NCBI GenBank assembly: GCA_958430865.1
Contig: CAUDNR010004469.1
Coordinates: 1-49,884, forward strand
Source: Entrophospora sp. SA101
Lineage: Eukaryota; Glomeromycota; Glomeromycetes; Entrophosporales; Entrophosporaceae
Reading direction: 5' to 3'
DNA: 49,884 nt
Shown in pieces: positions 23,270-37,839 of this stretch. The notes under the pieces are model-generated. The model was not told the origin of the DNA and ran no database searches. It saw only the letters and a program-made list of their open reading frames with translations. Position 1 is the first letter of the stretch, and each line of letters opens with the position of its first letter. The position numbers were made by a program, and so were the translations under genes.

Positions 23270-23873
23270 TAGAAAGAGGTTGTAAATGTAGTTGCTCTTT
23301 GAGAATTCCTAGGAAGAATTTGCAGAATTAAGGGAATCCTTTCAAACTCTTTCTAAAGTAGAACAAGACATATTCTTAATGGCCCAACTTAAGGCAATGG
23401 ATGGTGGATAGTAGGCACCTTAAAAAAAAACCAGATCTAATAAAAGAACTTTCTACCACTGGGATCACAATACACTCCTTTGTCAAGAAACTTATCTCAA
23501 TATGTTAGGAATTGGCAGAACTTATTTTGAGAATCTTAGAAATCATTTGATAAACAATGGTATTTTACCAAGAATTCATGGTAATATTAAAAGAATGCCT
23601 CAATGAAAAACCAAAATGGTAATTGATAAAAATATTGCTAAAGTAGTAAAGAATTTTCTAGAGAATTATGCAGAAGTCCATGGCTTACCAAGTCCAGGAA
23701 GAAATATCATAGAATAACTCAATCAGTTATATTTTTACCAGCTGAAATGAGTTATAAATCAGTACATAGAGATTTTCTTGCTGGTCTAGAAGAAGGTAAT
23801 AATTTGAAATCCTTAAAATATGATGCCTTCAGAAAATTATGACATCAATTGACACCAGAGATTCAAATTATGA
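23270..23873 (+). pseudogene. Transposase-like relic truncated by the gap
   Basis: Successive frames read LLCQETYLNMLGIGRTYFEN, NHLINNGILPRIHGNIKRMP, a stop, VVKNFLENYAEVHGLPSPGR, a stop and shift, then AEMSYKSVHRDFLAGLEEGN and YDAFRKL-HQLTPEIQIM up to the Ns. The order (LGI...LRNH, a RxHGN motif, FxxNYAxxHGLPxPGR, then a YxxFxxLWxQLxP-like motif) is one I associate with a transposon-borne gene family common in fungi and invertebrates. Its superfamily I cannot name with certainty. There are at least three in-frame stops and one frameshift, and the 3' part is lost in the gap. Confidence 0.55.
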
Positions 23874-23883
23874 NNNNNNNNNN
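23874..23883. other. Assembly gap (10 N)
   Basis: Ten consecutive N. A round number of Ns usually marks a scaffold join of unknown or nominal length. It lies between the two 19.9-kb copies. Confidence 0.98.
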
Positions 23884-23894
23884 AACACGCACAC

Positions 23895-24140
23895 AACAAT
23901 CGATAAGGCTTTATTTATGATCTTCACTACGTATGCCTTACCTTTATGCCTTGTAGAAACCCCGTTTTCATTGATTTTTTAAAAACATTAAATCTTGGAT
24001 TCAAGAAAAGCGATATAGACGAAAATGGAGATCCACATGCTTATTTACCGCAATTAGATGTTGAATATAATAATAATAATGTTTTTAAAAGCGATCTAAC
24101 TTCATCGTGTTTATGTTGCAACACTATGTACAATATGTAA
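23895..24140 (+). pseudogene. hAT-like transposase fragment
   Basis: One frame reads TIDKALFMIFTTYALPLCLVETPF. After a shift, VFIDFLKTLNLGFKKSDIDE continues and runs to a TAA at 24138-24140. This resembles the hAT transposase segment downstream of the BED finger (an AL..FIxxxxxPFxVVExPxFxxFxxxLNPxF pattern). It is frameshifted, starts at the gap, and is followed immediately by an inverted-repeat element. Assignment to hAT is by motif memory only. Confidence 0.5.
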
Positions 24141-24142
24141 AG

Positions 24143-24658
24143 TTACGGGTATGTTGCAACATTACGGTTTTGCTGCAAAGTCCAACTCCAATGCACATAA
24201 AATATTGGAAGGCCAGTGCTTCCAAACTTTCCGTTAGAACTTCCGGTTCCAATGGACATCACTGCATTGAAGGTAGCCAATAATTTTGGTGATTAATAAA
24301 ATGTGTGCATTTATTATATAACATAAACCCCGCACTCGATTGTTTTATGCGTGTTTCTTCTAAATCAACTGAACAAAAATAACTATCAATATGACGTTGC
24401 CCAGAATTCATTTACTTCATTTTGATAGTTCAGATGCTTTCGAACATTGAGAAACATGAGAATGTAAAATATATGATCGGCATCTTTAAAAAATGACAAA
24501 CATGGCTTACACGTAACTTGGTAATGTCCATTACCAAGATGGTTACCATGTGTAAAATATTCCCAAATTTCAGACCAAGTTTATTTTACAACATTACGGT
24601 TAGTTGCAACACCGACCCTCCAATGTTGTATTGTTGCAACACACTGTAATACCCGTAA
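24143..24658. mobile_element. Possible MITE with TTACGGGTAT termini
   Basis: It starts TTACGGGTATGTTGCAACAT and ends with the inverted ATACCCGTAA (10 of 10). TTGCAACA motifs recur close to both ends. No ORF and no clear target duplication. It abuts the hAT-like fragment and may be its non-coding terminal part. Confidence 0.45.
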
Positions 24659-25553
24659 TTTAATATTACATTACGGTGCCATAGTTATTAATCGTTTTAT
24701 AATTATTTAATTATTTTCAGTGGTCTGCAAAATCATGATTTTATAAAAAAATTTTGAGCTTGAGCTAAGTATAAACTCTGCTTGGTTTGTTTGGAGCTTT
24801 AATGCCTTTTATTATTAAATAGATAACTACATTAAAATGAAAAAATATCTATATATTGATTCGAATATCGGGGCCTTGCCAAATTATTTTACTTAACATG
24901 CATTAAAATCTCAGGTTTTTAAAGAATGGCGATACGGCTCTTAATAGTTTATCGCAATTACTAGAATTGCGCTAACGACGAATTTTTTGACTTTAGTTAT
25001 TGACGTAACTAAAGTATTGACTAAAGGTAGTTTCTCACCAGGGCCATTTTGACGATTGGACTAAAGTAAAGACCTTGACGTAAGTAAAAACATTTGATGT
25101 AGAATGACCTTTACATGATATATGGACAGGTTTAGGTACAGGTGCTTGTAGGTATTGATTTTGAAGTTTTAAAATTGATGAAAATAGTAAAAGAATCCTG
25201 AAAATTCTTTATTGTTGAACCACGATAAATCAATCACTAGAGATGCAATTTTTATTTTTTGATTTTTCAAGATAATTTTTTATCAATCAAATAAACTATT
25301 TAACTGCTAATTATATTATTATCGGAAAGAGTACATCCAATAATAATGATATTACTATTACGGGAGAATTGTTTGTAACATGCCATTCGATCCTCTCCGC
25401 AAAAGGAAATAATATAACAACAAAGAATTATGAATAAATAAAACGGATTAGTGCTATTCTCAATAAAGAAAATCATTTTTTTCACTCTATTCAATAAAAC
25501 ACAATAGCTTAATCAAGTCAAATTTTAAATTTTATAAAAAAATTTATTTTATA
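24659..25553. other. Gene-free region upstream of the kinase gene
   Basis: No gene is supported. TTGACTTTAGTTATTGACG/GTAACTAAAG and CAGGGCCATTTTGACG around 24990-25080 look like repeat-derived inverted motifs. The last 50 bases are A/T-rich and lead to the kinase start codon. Confidence 0.45.
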
Positions 25554-27162
25554 ATGTCATATATTAACTTATTATCACAAGAAAGAGAGAATTTTGTTTT
25601 TAAAATTTATAATGAAATATATAATAATGCTTTGGTTAATTCTGATATAGAAAATGAAAAGGATTATTTTTTTTCATTGGTCAAAAAAAATAAGGAGCTT
25701 TCTGAAAATGAAAAAGAATATTGTAAAGGAAGGTTTATTTATAATTTTGAATTAAGAAATGCAAAAAATAAAAAGGGAGAACCAAAAGAATGTAACAAGT
25801 GTAAATCAACAAGATACTCTGATATATTCTGTGAAGGTTGTATTAATTTACAATTACAGAGTCTTTTCACCACTTGGTCATCTGGAAATAATATAATTGA
25901 TGACTTTATTCAACAATGTCAAAAGGAATCATCTCTGCCAAGATATATTTTAGAATGGATACCTTTTGAGCAAATTGAAGATATAACAAAGTTGACAGAA
26001 GGTGGATTCAGTTCAATTTATACAGCTACATGGACAAGAGGAAGAATAATTGATTATGATGAAAATAAAAAGGAATTTAGTTATTTAGGAGGAGGATATG
26101 TTGTAGTATTAAAAAGTTTAAATGATTCAAGTAATCCAGGGAAAGGCTTTTTTAATGAGGTTGGTAGTTTTATTTGAAACAAAAATAAACAATACTGTAT
26201 TATGATACTAATTGATTTTATATTTATTTTAGGTAGTGAATATTGCAAAATTAAAGCAGCACAGATTGTTCCTTGCTTTGGCATAACCAAATTCCCAGAT
26301 AATGGAAATTATGCAATAGTTTTAAATTATTTACCAGAAGGAAATTTAAGGGGTTACTTACAAAAAAATCATCATAATTTAACATTAAAAGACAGAATTA
26401 CAATATTTAATTATTTATGTGAGGCATTAAATAATATACATGAAAAAGATTTAATCCATTGTGATTTACATAGTGGTAATCTATTATTGCAAGGAGGTGG
26501 TTGTTATATTGCAGACTTGGGATTATGTGGACCAGTTGATGAAAAGTCATCAGATAAAGTATGGAATTATATCATATATTGCACCTGAATTATTTAATGG
26601 TGAAAAGAACACAAAAGAAACTGATATCTACAGTGTTGGGATGTTAATGTGGGAAATATTTGCAGGTTGCCCACCATTTGATGATAGAGCTCACAATCAT
26701 CACTTAATGGTTGATATATGTGCAGGTTTACGACCACCAATATTATCAGGAATTCCTGAAAACTATGTGCAAATGATGCAGAGGTGTTGGGATGCAGATC
26801 CATCAAAAAGACCAACTATCATGGAGCTTTTTGACTTTTCTCATAAGGAATTTTGTAATAATAGTAATATCAGTAGTGGTGGTAATAATAATGATAATAG
26901 TAATAATAATATTACTAGTAGTGATAATGATTCACAACAAGTACACAAATCACATCCAGGCATATACCATATAAGTAGGATCTTAGATGAAGATATTGCT
27001 AAATATAAAATCTTAAAATGTTATACAAGTAATGAAAATAATCTTGATTTTAACAAAGGTGAATAAAAATTAATTTCATCATTAATTAATATCAATTACT
27101 AATAATCTTTTTTAACATTAGATTCTAGTAATAATAGCAAAAGAAGAAAGATTGATGAATAA
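25554..27162 (+). pseudogene. Glomeromycotan kinase-like gene with one frameshift
   Basis: Exons 25554-26163, 26233-27058 and 27122-27162, with introns of 69 and 63 bp containing CTAAT branch-like sites. Residues 1-75 are charged. C80/C83 and C93/C96 form a zinc-ribbon-like module. LFTTWSSGNNIIDDFIQQCQ and LEWIPFEQIEDI lead into a TKL-type kinase domain: glycine loop TEGGFSSIY (about 148-156), beta-3 VVVLKSL (K187), hinge YLPEGNLRGYL, HCDLHSGNLL (Arg of HRD replaced by Cys), DLG for DFG, YIAPELF, DIYSVGMLMWEI, and CWDADPSKRPT. The tail is Asn-rich and ends SKRRKIDE. Between DEKSSDK and YGIISYIAPEL the frame shifts (about 26553-26566), and no intron there would keep the conserved APE segment. 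So it is a very young pseudogene or a sequencing error. As in relatives, the substrate is unknown. Confidence 0.85.
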
Positions 27163-27979
27163 TTTAATCTTCACTATAAATTTATTTGTTGTAATTATTT
27201 ATCTTTTTATTTTATCCTTATTTGTTTCTTAAAGCTAAATTATAATGAAATAATAAACTTTTAGAGTTTTCTGATTTTGTTAATGGTGATATTGCTGATT
27301 GTGGCTTTACTTTTGGGCTTACTATTGTCAGTTAATTGCAAGAAACTTGCAATAAATTGGTGCTTGTCAATTAATTAGTTTACAATGTATCCCGCTTACT
27401 GCCTCTTTCTTATACCTAGAAAGCTTCAATGAATCTGTAAGCATACTTAATGGCACCAGACAAATAAATGGCTATTTATAAAACTCAAAGGCTTTTATAA
27501 AATTTCTTTTATTCACTTGTGATTGATTTACATCAGTAACCCTTGTTTATATTTATGTGGCAATTGCAAAACAACTTAAACGTTTACAATTACAATAACA
27601 TTACCATATTTTCCAATTAATCTTTGGAAAAAGCTTAACAATAATCGCAAAGCAATTATAATAGACAGTGATTTGTTTATATACATTTCATGATATTATT
27701 TTATTAATTTTATGATTTTAACAAGAATCCAATCATCGAAACCAATAAATCATTAATCGATAATTGAATACTTTCTTTGGTGATGATGGAAGTTGTGGTG
27801 GAGGAGAAGGCTCAAACAAAAACCAAATGAAAATCGATAATGGAATTCATTGTTGAGTTTTAAAAGCAATGATTATAATTATTGATTTGATTTAAAGAAG
27901 AATTTTTAATAGCGAAATTTCACTTTTTTAATAAAAATTTATATAGGTGGCTCGGTCTAAAGACTTCCTAAATTTGGTG
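27163..27979. other. Gene-free spacer before copy B
   Basis: 3' region of the kinase gene and AT-rich DNA without coding signal. TTGCAATAAATTGG/AATTGCAA-like motifs near 27330-27360 and 27565 are the only notable repeats. Identity with copy A begins at 27980. Confidence 0.5.
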
Positions 27980-28521
27980 GAGATTGCTGAGCAAAAAAGG
28001 GTTAAAATTAAGGTTTGTGGCTAATTTTATTAATAGAATTTCGACGTTGATCACCAAAAAATTTCGGAAAATACACTTCCCAATCGTTTAATGTGACAAA
28101 TCGTTCGACTAATAGTAAACTAGTACAAATTTGGAAACTATCCACTCCACCTGAATATTTATTCATTTTTTCTGCATGATTAAAAGAATTTTTGATTTTA
28201 TTTTTTTACAAAAATAGAATGAATTAATTTTCAAATAATTGAATTGTTTAATTAATTGAGATTTGAAGAGATTTCTAAAAATATATATTGAAATTTTATT
28301 TTGGCATGTATCACTTTATACAACATTATTAATATTAACAATGTGTAATTAATTCCACACGATTATTAATAATTGTTTTTATAATACAAAGATCCCAATA
28401 TTATAATAATTATAATATATTAATAGTAAATAATAAATATTATAAAAATATTATATCTTTCAATTCTTTTTTAACTTTTTTAATTTTTGAAAATTTTTGA
28501 AAAAAAAAACAAGAAAAAAAA

Positions 28522-29506
28522 ATGGAATCTAATCCAACAACTAAAACAACAAATTCTTCCGCATCACAACATTCACCTTCATCCTTGCCCCAATCCACAC
28601 AACCATCATTATTATCCGCAACATCAATAATAATAAATCGAAGAAAAATTTTTTTTGGTATTTGTAAAGGATGTAATGAACCAAAATCAAGATTTTATAA
28701 TGATGATAATAATAATGATTATGATGATGATGATGATGATATTCAATATCAATGTGATAATTGTGAAGAATGGTTTCGACAAAAACAATCTGAATTAAAA
28801 AAAATTCAAAATATAATCAAAAAACGTAGAAAAAGAATTCAACAACAACAACGAGGACAAATTTGTGATAGTTGTGATCAACAAAATCATTTTCATAAAG
28901 AAATCATTGCATGTAGTGAGTGTGGGTATCCTGAACCAAAAGTTGATAATTTATATCATATTGCTGTGGAAGTAATTGATGAGAGCGACGAGGACGAGGA
29001 GGATGACGACGAAAACGAGAAAGATGAAAAACAAGAGAAAGAAATGGAGTTTAGCAAATGTCCAAGGTGTAACAAATTATTAAAAAAGTTTTTGAAATGT
29101 CCGGATTACAATGAAATTATTGAAAATATAAATTTAGAATTGAATAAAATGGATATTAACGATCAAGATTATGAGAAACTAATAGAAATTAAAGAAGTTA
29201 GTAATATTAACATTTGTTTGTTTTATTTTTTATTGGGAAAAGATGTTAACAAAACATTATTTATTTGATTTTTTTTTTCAGCATTACGAGAATCTGTTAG
29301 AACAACAAGAAGACGAAGAAGACCAATGGACAACCGAAGAAGAAGTTGATGACGACGATTATGATTATGAGGATATTGGTAGTGATAACAAAAAAAATAA
29401 TGGAGAAAATGACGTATACGAAGTATATAAAACTTATAATAATCGATATTCAAGAGTTTATGATATTGCAAGATTAAGCATATTGGGTTCATTGAATGAT
29501 ATGTAA
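28522..29506 (+). CDS. Cys-rich zinc-ribbon-like acidic protein, copy B
   Basis: Exons 28522-29196 and 29282-29506, 299 aa, with the same 85-bp phase-0 intron. Both open frames translate identically to the gene at 2533. As there, paired CxxC motifs and acidic tracts are visible but the family is not recognised. If the duplication is real, this gene is present in two identical doses. Confidence 0.75.
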
Positions 29507-31569
29507 TTAAAAATTGGTGAGAATGGAAGAAGAAAAGCGAGCATAGATGTAAATTTATTAAATTCCTCGCTCATAACATGACACTACAATTAAAAATAGC
29601 ATTATGAGGACTCTGAAAAATCCATAGGTTACTGCCGCACCTAGGTTAAATTCATATTAATAAATTAATTAAAATTTTTCGTTAGATATTTTGATAGGGT
29701 AAATAAATTATTACAAAAATACAAATGTAACAATCATTAATTGTCAATAAAAAAATGTTGGTTGTTTGAATTCATTGACACAAAAATTAAATAAAATATT
29801 CATTAGGCTTTTTCATACGATTATTTATTTTGCTAATTACTTGCCTTCGATAAATCTTATATTTTTTAATAGTGCTGTATGGATTATCGAATTTATTTAT
29901 TATTATTATATTCAAAACACCCATTATTCCCTGTCGAATAAAAGGTTAATTTATTATAAATTAAAAATAATTAAAAAAATATATACACAATTTAATTTTG
30001 TTATCATATTTTTTAATAGTACTGTATGGATTATCGAATTTATTTATTATTATTATATTCAAAACACCCATTATTCCCTGTCAAATAAAAGGTTAATTTA
30101 TTATAAATTAAATAATTAAAAATATATATACACAATTTATTTTTGTTATCATATTTTTTAATAAAGTGTTTCAAGCTAGTTTATTTGTTTTCGAACAAAC
30201 ACAAGATATGTCGAAGGAATTTTCTAGTTTTTTTTTATATTAATATGGACGATCCAAAGAATTTAACTTTTTGGGGCTCGAACTCCACTCACTTTTTCAA
30301 TCATTGGTTAAAAACTTTCAAGAATTCAAAGAAATTTGTGACCAATGAAATACAAGTTTCACAATTTTAACATGTAGAGAATGAACCTACCCTTAAAAGT
30401 AAACTTGATCAAATTCTGTTCTTTTTGCGATGTTATTTCAAGCCCTTAGGGTCAAAATATATTAAACTTAATTTTGGCGGAACGTTTGTTTCATGCAGGA
30501 TGGATGGAATAAGCGTCTTAATTCAAAAATATTAACGATAGTCTTCATTTCTTTGAGAATCTACGACATTATGATCATAATTGGTGAAAATAATATCTTT
30601 CTTTTTTAATTTCTTTCTTCCGTGATTAAACACGTCAAATATAACCATAACCCAGTGTAAATGCTGCTAGCATTTGAAATCAACAAAGATATCAAATCAA
30701 TCAATCATATTTATTTATTATTTATTTATTTATTTATTTATTTACTTATTTACTTATTTATTACACAAGAATAGATTCCTATTTCCAAATCCTGAGAGTA
30801 AGGACGAACAAAATATTCATCTTTATATACAACAAAACGTCTTTTCTATATATATTCACAAAATATTTTATTCAATTATTTAAAGCAACACCAATATTAC
30901 AACTGTATATATGGCCTGTGAAGTATTTTTCCAATGATAACCTATTGTTATGTTGCACTGACATTTAAGTTGCGTCTAGATAGGGAAAAATATGTACAGT
31001 TTAAATTTATTTATTTTTTGTAATTTTGAAAAAAAATGAACAAATTAAAGTTCAAAAATTTCAAGAAAAAACTCTACCCAATTTAATATATCAATTGCTC
31101 TCATTGATGCTACAAAAGTTCCACATAGAGCATAAACGATGAGAAAATTTACGTAAGAATAATAAATAATAAATGAATGATATTCATACAATATCGTACA
31201 TTATTATTAAAAAATAATAATAATAATTAATAATAAATAATAACGCATGTAATAAATTACGACATTTTTGTCGAGATATTCTTAAATCCGTAAAATAAAT
31301 TTAATTAATAAAAAAACAAATAGTCAATTAGTAAAATATAAATAAAATATTTATTAGTTAAAAAAAAAATACTCAATTAAGCTAAACGAATTGATATTAA
31401 TTCTGACGATGCACAAAAATAAATAAATAAATATAGATTTGTTTTTCCACAAAAACAAAAAACATTAATTTTTTCACAAAAAAAAAATTTAAAATATAAT
31501 TCAATTCGAATCAAAAAAAGATTTCCTTTTTTTTTTTTACTTTTTTTTAAAAAAAAACCCCAACAATTC
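29507..31569. other. Gene-free intergenic, copy B
   Basis: Counterpart of 3518-5580, with the TTTA run at about 30709-30762 and a homopolymer-rich leader before the coiled-coil gene. Confidence 0.5.
29860..30167. repeat. 147-bp tandem duplication, copy B
   Basis: Units start at 29860, 30007 and 30152 (truncated), with the same substitutions between units as in copy A. The tandem repeat therefore predates the 19.9-kb duplication. Confidence 0.8.
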
Positions 31570-33878
31570 ATGAAATCATTAAAGTTTTTACAACTAAAAA
31601 ATCGGAACTCAGGAAGTCGACAAAGTACTGGCGCTATTAGTAGTAACAATAATATAAATAGCACTAGACAAAATTTTGCCTTTTTTCGTTCACAGGATGA
31701 AGGTATATCGAATATTCCACAACCATCAAAATCATCATCAAAAACACCGACAAAAAAATCATCGTTATCAAAACGGTCATCAAAACCGTCATCATCACCA
31801 CCCACAAACAACACAACTACCACCTCAACTTCACCAACTTCACCAAACATTAACAACACTACTAGCAACAACGCAACCACTAATACCAATACCAACACCA
31901 GCAGAAACTCTACAAATAGTAAACATAATAGTAAGGATGGTAAGGATATAACTTCAACATTAAAAACTTATTTGACAAAAAAAAAGCAAAGGTCTAGTCA
32001 TCATCTTAATAATAACGGAGATGCTGAAACACGTGCATCAGTTGTCGAACCTTTAACAATAATACACGGTTTAAAAGAGGAAATACAACAACGCGAGACG
32101 ACATTGGAATCCTTGGAAAAGAAACTAAAGGGTTTGGAGTCGCAAAAAGAAAAGGCCTTATCAGAATTGGAGAAAGCACAAAAGCAATTAAAAGATAATA
32201 GTCATGAAATCACAGATCTCAAAAGTTCACTAGTGGAACGTGACCAGAAAATAAATAAGTTGACGAAGATGGCAGAAAAAACCAAAAAAGAGAAGGACAA
32301 CTTAATAAATGAGTTGGACAAAATAAAATCTGAATTAAAAGTGCGTGAGAAAGAAATAAGAGATTTGAATTTTTCATTGTTGGAATGCGCTCATGAATTA
32401 CAAACAGTTAAAACTGACCTAGACTCAATAATGGAAGAAAGAGATTTGGCAGTGTTAGAACTGCAAGATCAATCATCAGACCGCGAGAAATTAGTACAAT
32501 CACACAAAAGTCAATTACAACTGATGAAAAAAGAACTTGAGATAATTCAATATGATCTAGAGAGTACACAGTTAGAACTTGAAAATACTCAATTAAAATA
32601 CAATGCAGAAGCAGAAGCAACACAAGCAATGTGTTCAGCAGAAGTAGAGGCAACCAAAGCCAAATTTGCAGCAGAAATAGGAGTGATCAAGGCCAAATAT
32701 TCAGCAGAACTTCATGCCACCAAGGAAGAGCATGCAGATGAATTAGAAGCCACAAAAGCACACCTTTCCTTTTTTAAATCACAACTTGATTCAACAAAAG
32801 CACAACTTTCCTTTACAAAATCCAAACTTGAATGGGCAAGAGCTGATTTATCATCAATAAAATCCCTGCTGGATGCAACTAAAGCAGAACTTTCCACATC
32901 AAATAATAAATTAAAGAGGACAACGGCAGAGTTGATAGCCACCAGAGCTGAGGTTGACGAATACGTTGAAATTATTGGTTATAAAGATGGATTGACATCA
33001 TATATAATAGAGGTTTATCAAGAAGACATAAAATCTGAGAAAGATAGGTTATCTGAAGAGATAGAAGAAAAACAAGAACAATTAAATAAAATTAAATCTA
33101 CATCTGACAAAGAAAAAAAATCAAATATAAAGACCATTAAACAATTAACAAACCAAGTTCAAAATCTAACGAATTCACAAGGTACGTTGTATGAGCATTT
33201 ATGTAGTATTAATTTTGTGTAACATCACAAATATACTAACTAATTTTGAATTTATTATTTATTGAACCAGTTCAAGAAAAAGCAAAAATATATCAGCTCG
33301 AAAGCGAGAACGCAAAATTAAAAAAACAAATTAGTCAATCAAAAGCACAAGGTAAATAATATTCTTACATATAGTTTTGCAATGATAAATAACTTTTCTA
33401 ATCATTATCCTAAACTTTTGTTTATATAGCAAATGAACAAGAGTTATTGAAAGAAGAGTTAGCTCGTCTACAATCAGAATTAATCTCAATAAAATTAATT
33501 GGATCAGGAATAAAAGGACAACAACAACTGCAGAAGAAACAACAACAAGATAAGCTTGCACTATTGAATAATGATTTGTCAACATCAAGCTTTAAACATA
33601 TAATAGCACCGTTTTCACCACCTGAATCACCATCTAATTCCAGACCAAGTAGTGATTTATTTTCAGATATTGATAGTCCTGTAACATCAACCCATGAGAA
33701 TAATGTAAACTCAACTATGATTGCAAATGCTAATGGCGATTGGGTCACGGTAAAGAAACGTGGCAGTAAAAAACAACAAAGAGGAAACACCACAATTAGA
33801 ACTAACGGTCGTGGTGGCGGTAGAGGTGGTGGTAGAAGAGTGAGCAGCGGAAGTAGTAATGGTGGTTATTCCTACTAA
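31570..33878 (+). CDS. Long coiled-coil protein with RGG-like tail, copy B
   Basis: Exons 31570-33181, 33271-33351 and 33430-33878, 713 aa. The frames match the gene at 5581 residue for residue, including the five 11-residue and five 14-residue units and the RGGGRGGGRR tail. Splice borders are unchanged. No difference that would suggest functional divergence was found. Confidence 0.8.
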
Positions 33879-34078
33879 TAGTAACGATAAAGGTTTTTGG
33901 TTAGTATCATGTTGTTCTTAACTTTAGGAGTAAATAATTATTTTAATAAAATGTTAATGTCTAATAAGTTTATTTTTATAATTTTTATAGAGTAAATATT
34001 TATTATTTATTAATGGCAAAATTACAAGAATAATTGTACAAAAGCTTTAGTTATATTCAATTATTATCCTCACCATAG

Positions 34079-34155
<77 letters not shown>

Positions 34156-34268
34156 GCGGTCATTATAGACACTATTTGTATTTATATTTTTTTTTATTTC
34201 TAGAAAAGTGCTACAGGAATAAACATTTTTTTTAAATTTTTCCAGACTTTAATCTTTTATAATAATAT

Positions 34269-34320
<52 letters not shown>

Positions 34321-34391
34321 TTCATTTTTTTGCACATTTTTCATTTTTAATATTTCATTCATTATTATTATAAATTAATATTATATATATC

Positions 34392-34422
<31 letters not shown>

Positions 34423-34948
34423 TTCTGTATAATTTATTTTTTTTAAAATTTTTTTTTACTGTTTTTTTTAATGAAAAAAAAAAAGTCAACAATCCCTTTA
34501 GCAAAACTTTATTTAATTCAAAAAAAGTATCTTTTTAAAAAAAAGATATCATAATAATTTATAAATTTTTCTTTTCTCTAAAAAAAAAAAATCAAAGAAA
34601 TTTTGTCAATTTTATTTACAATTTTTTTTTTTAAATTAACATGTAAATTTTATTTCATTAATATAACGCACACGCTTTATTTGATTAAATATTTTATAAT
34701 CAAGGAAAATTATTTTTTTTTTTCGAAACCAATTTTTTTGATTAATAAATAATGATAATAATAATGATAATAAATTTTATTTACATAAATACATGAGAAC
34801 ATCTATCGACATTGATTGGTTGATTTTGTCAACCTCTTCAATCTTTCGATTCTATAGTTAATTAAGAATAAAATCTCTGATTAGTTAGAAATTAAATTAA
34901 ATTTACCTATCATTGAAGGGAGTTTCAGGAAACATTGATAATAAACCA
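33879..34948. other. Gene-free low-complexity intergenic, copy B
   Basis: Contains the trinucleotide array at 34080-34155, an AAT array (about 34270-34320) and an ATTT array (about 34393-34423), each the same length as in copy A. No gene is seen. Confidence 0.55.
34080..34155. repeat. (CAT)25 microsatellite, copy B
   Basis: 76 bases, the same unit count as at 8091-8166. Arrays this long usually change length quickly, so equality points to a very recent duplication or to one locus assembled twice. Confidence 0.95.
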
Positions 34949-35189
34949 CTCACTGCTTGAGACTCAAAATAAATAAAAATCCTTTGTTTTCATCATAATC
35001 GTTTATATTTGTGTTATATATAAAAAGATCCGAAATCTCCTTTAATTGAATATTTAGCATCTTCGAACTGATCAAATGGGATCCATTGAATCCATTCCAT
35101 TGTATGTTTTGGAAGAGCTGAAAATTTTCGACGAACTTGACGAAATTGACGAAATTGATCATCAAATAATAAATTTTAGTGACGTGACG
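34949..35189 (-). pseudogene. Kinase-family relic (linker to glycine loop), copy B
   Basis: Same WIPFDQFED, glycine-loop stop and frameshift to DYDENKGF as at 8960-9200. The lesions are shared, so decay occurred before duplication. Confidence 0.75.
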
Positions 35190-36867
<1,678 letters not shown>

Positions 36868-37839
36868 TCAAATTTTATCATCTAACGCTTTTTTAATTGG
36901 TTTAAATTCATCCTGCTCTTTTTTTGAATAAAAATGATCATTTAATGAACTAAACCAAAAATCAATAGTTTTACGGATTTCTTCAGCAGTTAGACATTTG
37001 TCCGGGTTAGCATCCATGCATCTGAACGCTAGTTCAATATAGAATTTTGGTGTATTGTTTGAAATCCAGGTCTTACATCTTCACATATTTTTACTGCAAG
37101 ATCTATATCATATGCCAAATAATTAAGTAGTTGTTGGCCAGGTGACATTACAGACACCAGAACTCCAAAACTATATATATCTTGCTTTTGTATATGATTT
37201 CTCCTTGAAACTTCTGGTATAGTGCCCTCCAAATATATCATTTTGTTTAATGCAGATGTTTGACTAGCTGAACATGATAATCCTAAACCTGTAATAAATG
37301 TATTTGTATATTTTTATTGAAGAATATTACCACTATGAATATCATAATGAATAACGTCTTTTGATGAATACCATTTAAACCTACAATAACTCACTTAAGG
37401 ATATAAATTTTTTGTTTCCATTTTAAATTTTTAAAATCTTTTGCATCTAATGTTTTGTTGCCATTAGTCCATCCTTCAGTTAATGGCCTTGGATTGTATA
37501 ATTGACGTCATGCCCGATGGGCATTATATCTATTGCAGGTTGGACATATTCAAAATTTTCATATCTTTTATAAAATTTCATTTCCATATATTCCATTAAA
37601 AATATATACTCTTTTATAATTGAATTTTGCGTTAATCCATAAATTTTAATTATATCTATTTATTAAGAAACTTTGTATAATTTTCGAACGAAAATAACAA
37701 TAAAATAATTAATTACAATCATATTAATCAATAATATCTTAAAAAATCAATAAAATAATTAGCTTTCACTAAGTGGTTATGTTATAATTGCAAACCCACC
37801 TTCATCCATTTATTCAATATTTATTAAATCAATTATCAA
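36868..37839 (-). pseudogene. Rearranged kinase-family pseudogene, copy B
   Basis: Same scrambled order as at 10879-11850: glycine loop, hinge, Cys/linker module, catalytic loop HYDIHSGNIL, DIYSFG and C-lobe. The TGA is at 36868-36870 and the stops are shared. Confidence 0.75.

Noticed and set aside
26164..26700. Explaining the kinase frame change with an additional intron
   Set aside because: Any GT-AG pair there would remove the conserved YIAPEL or DIYSVG segments; a one-base error or mutation fits better.
37029..37241. 70-codon minus frame considered as a separate small gene (twin of 11040-11252)
   Set aside because: It is the DIYSFG part of a longer decayed kinase domain whose other parts lie in neighbouring frames.
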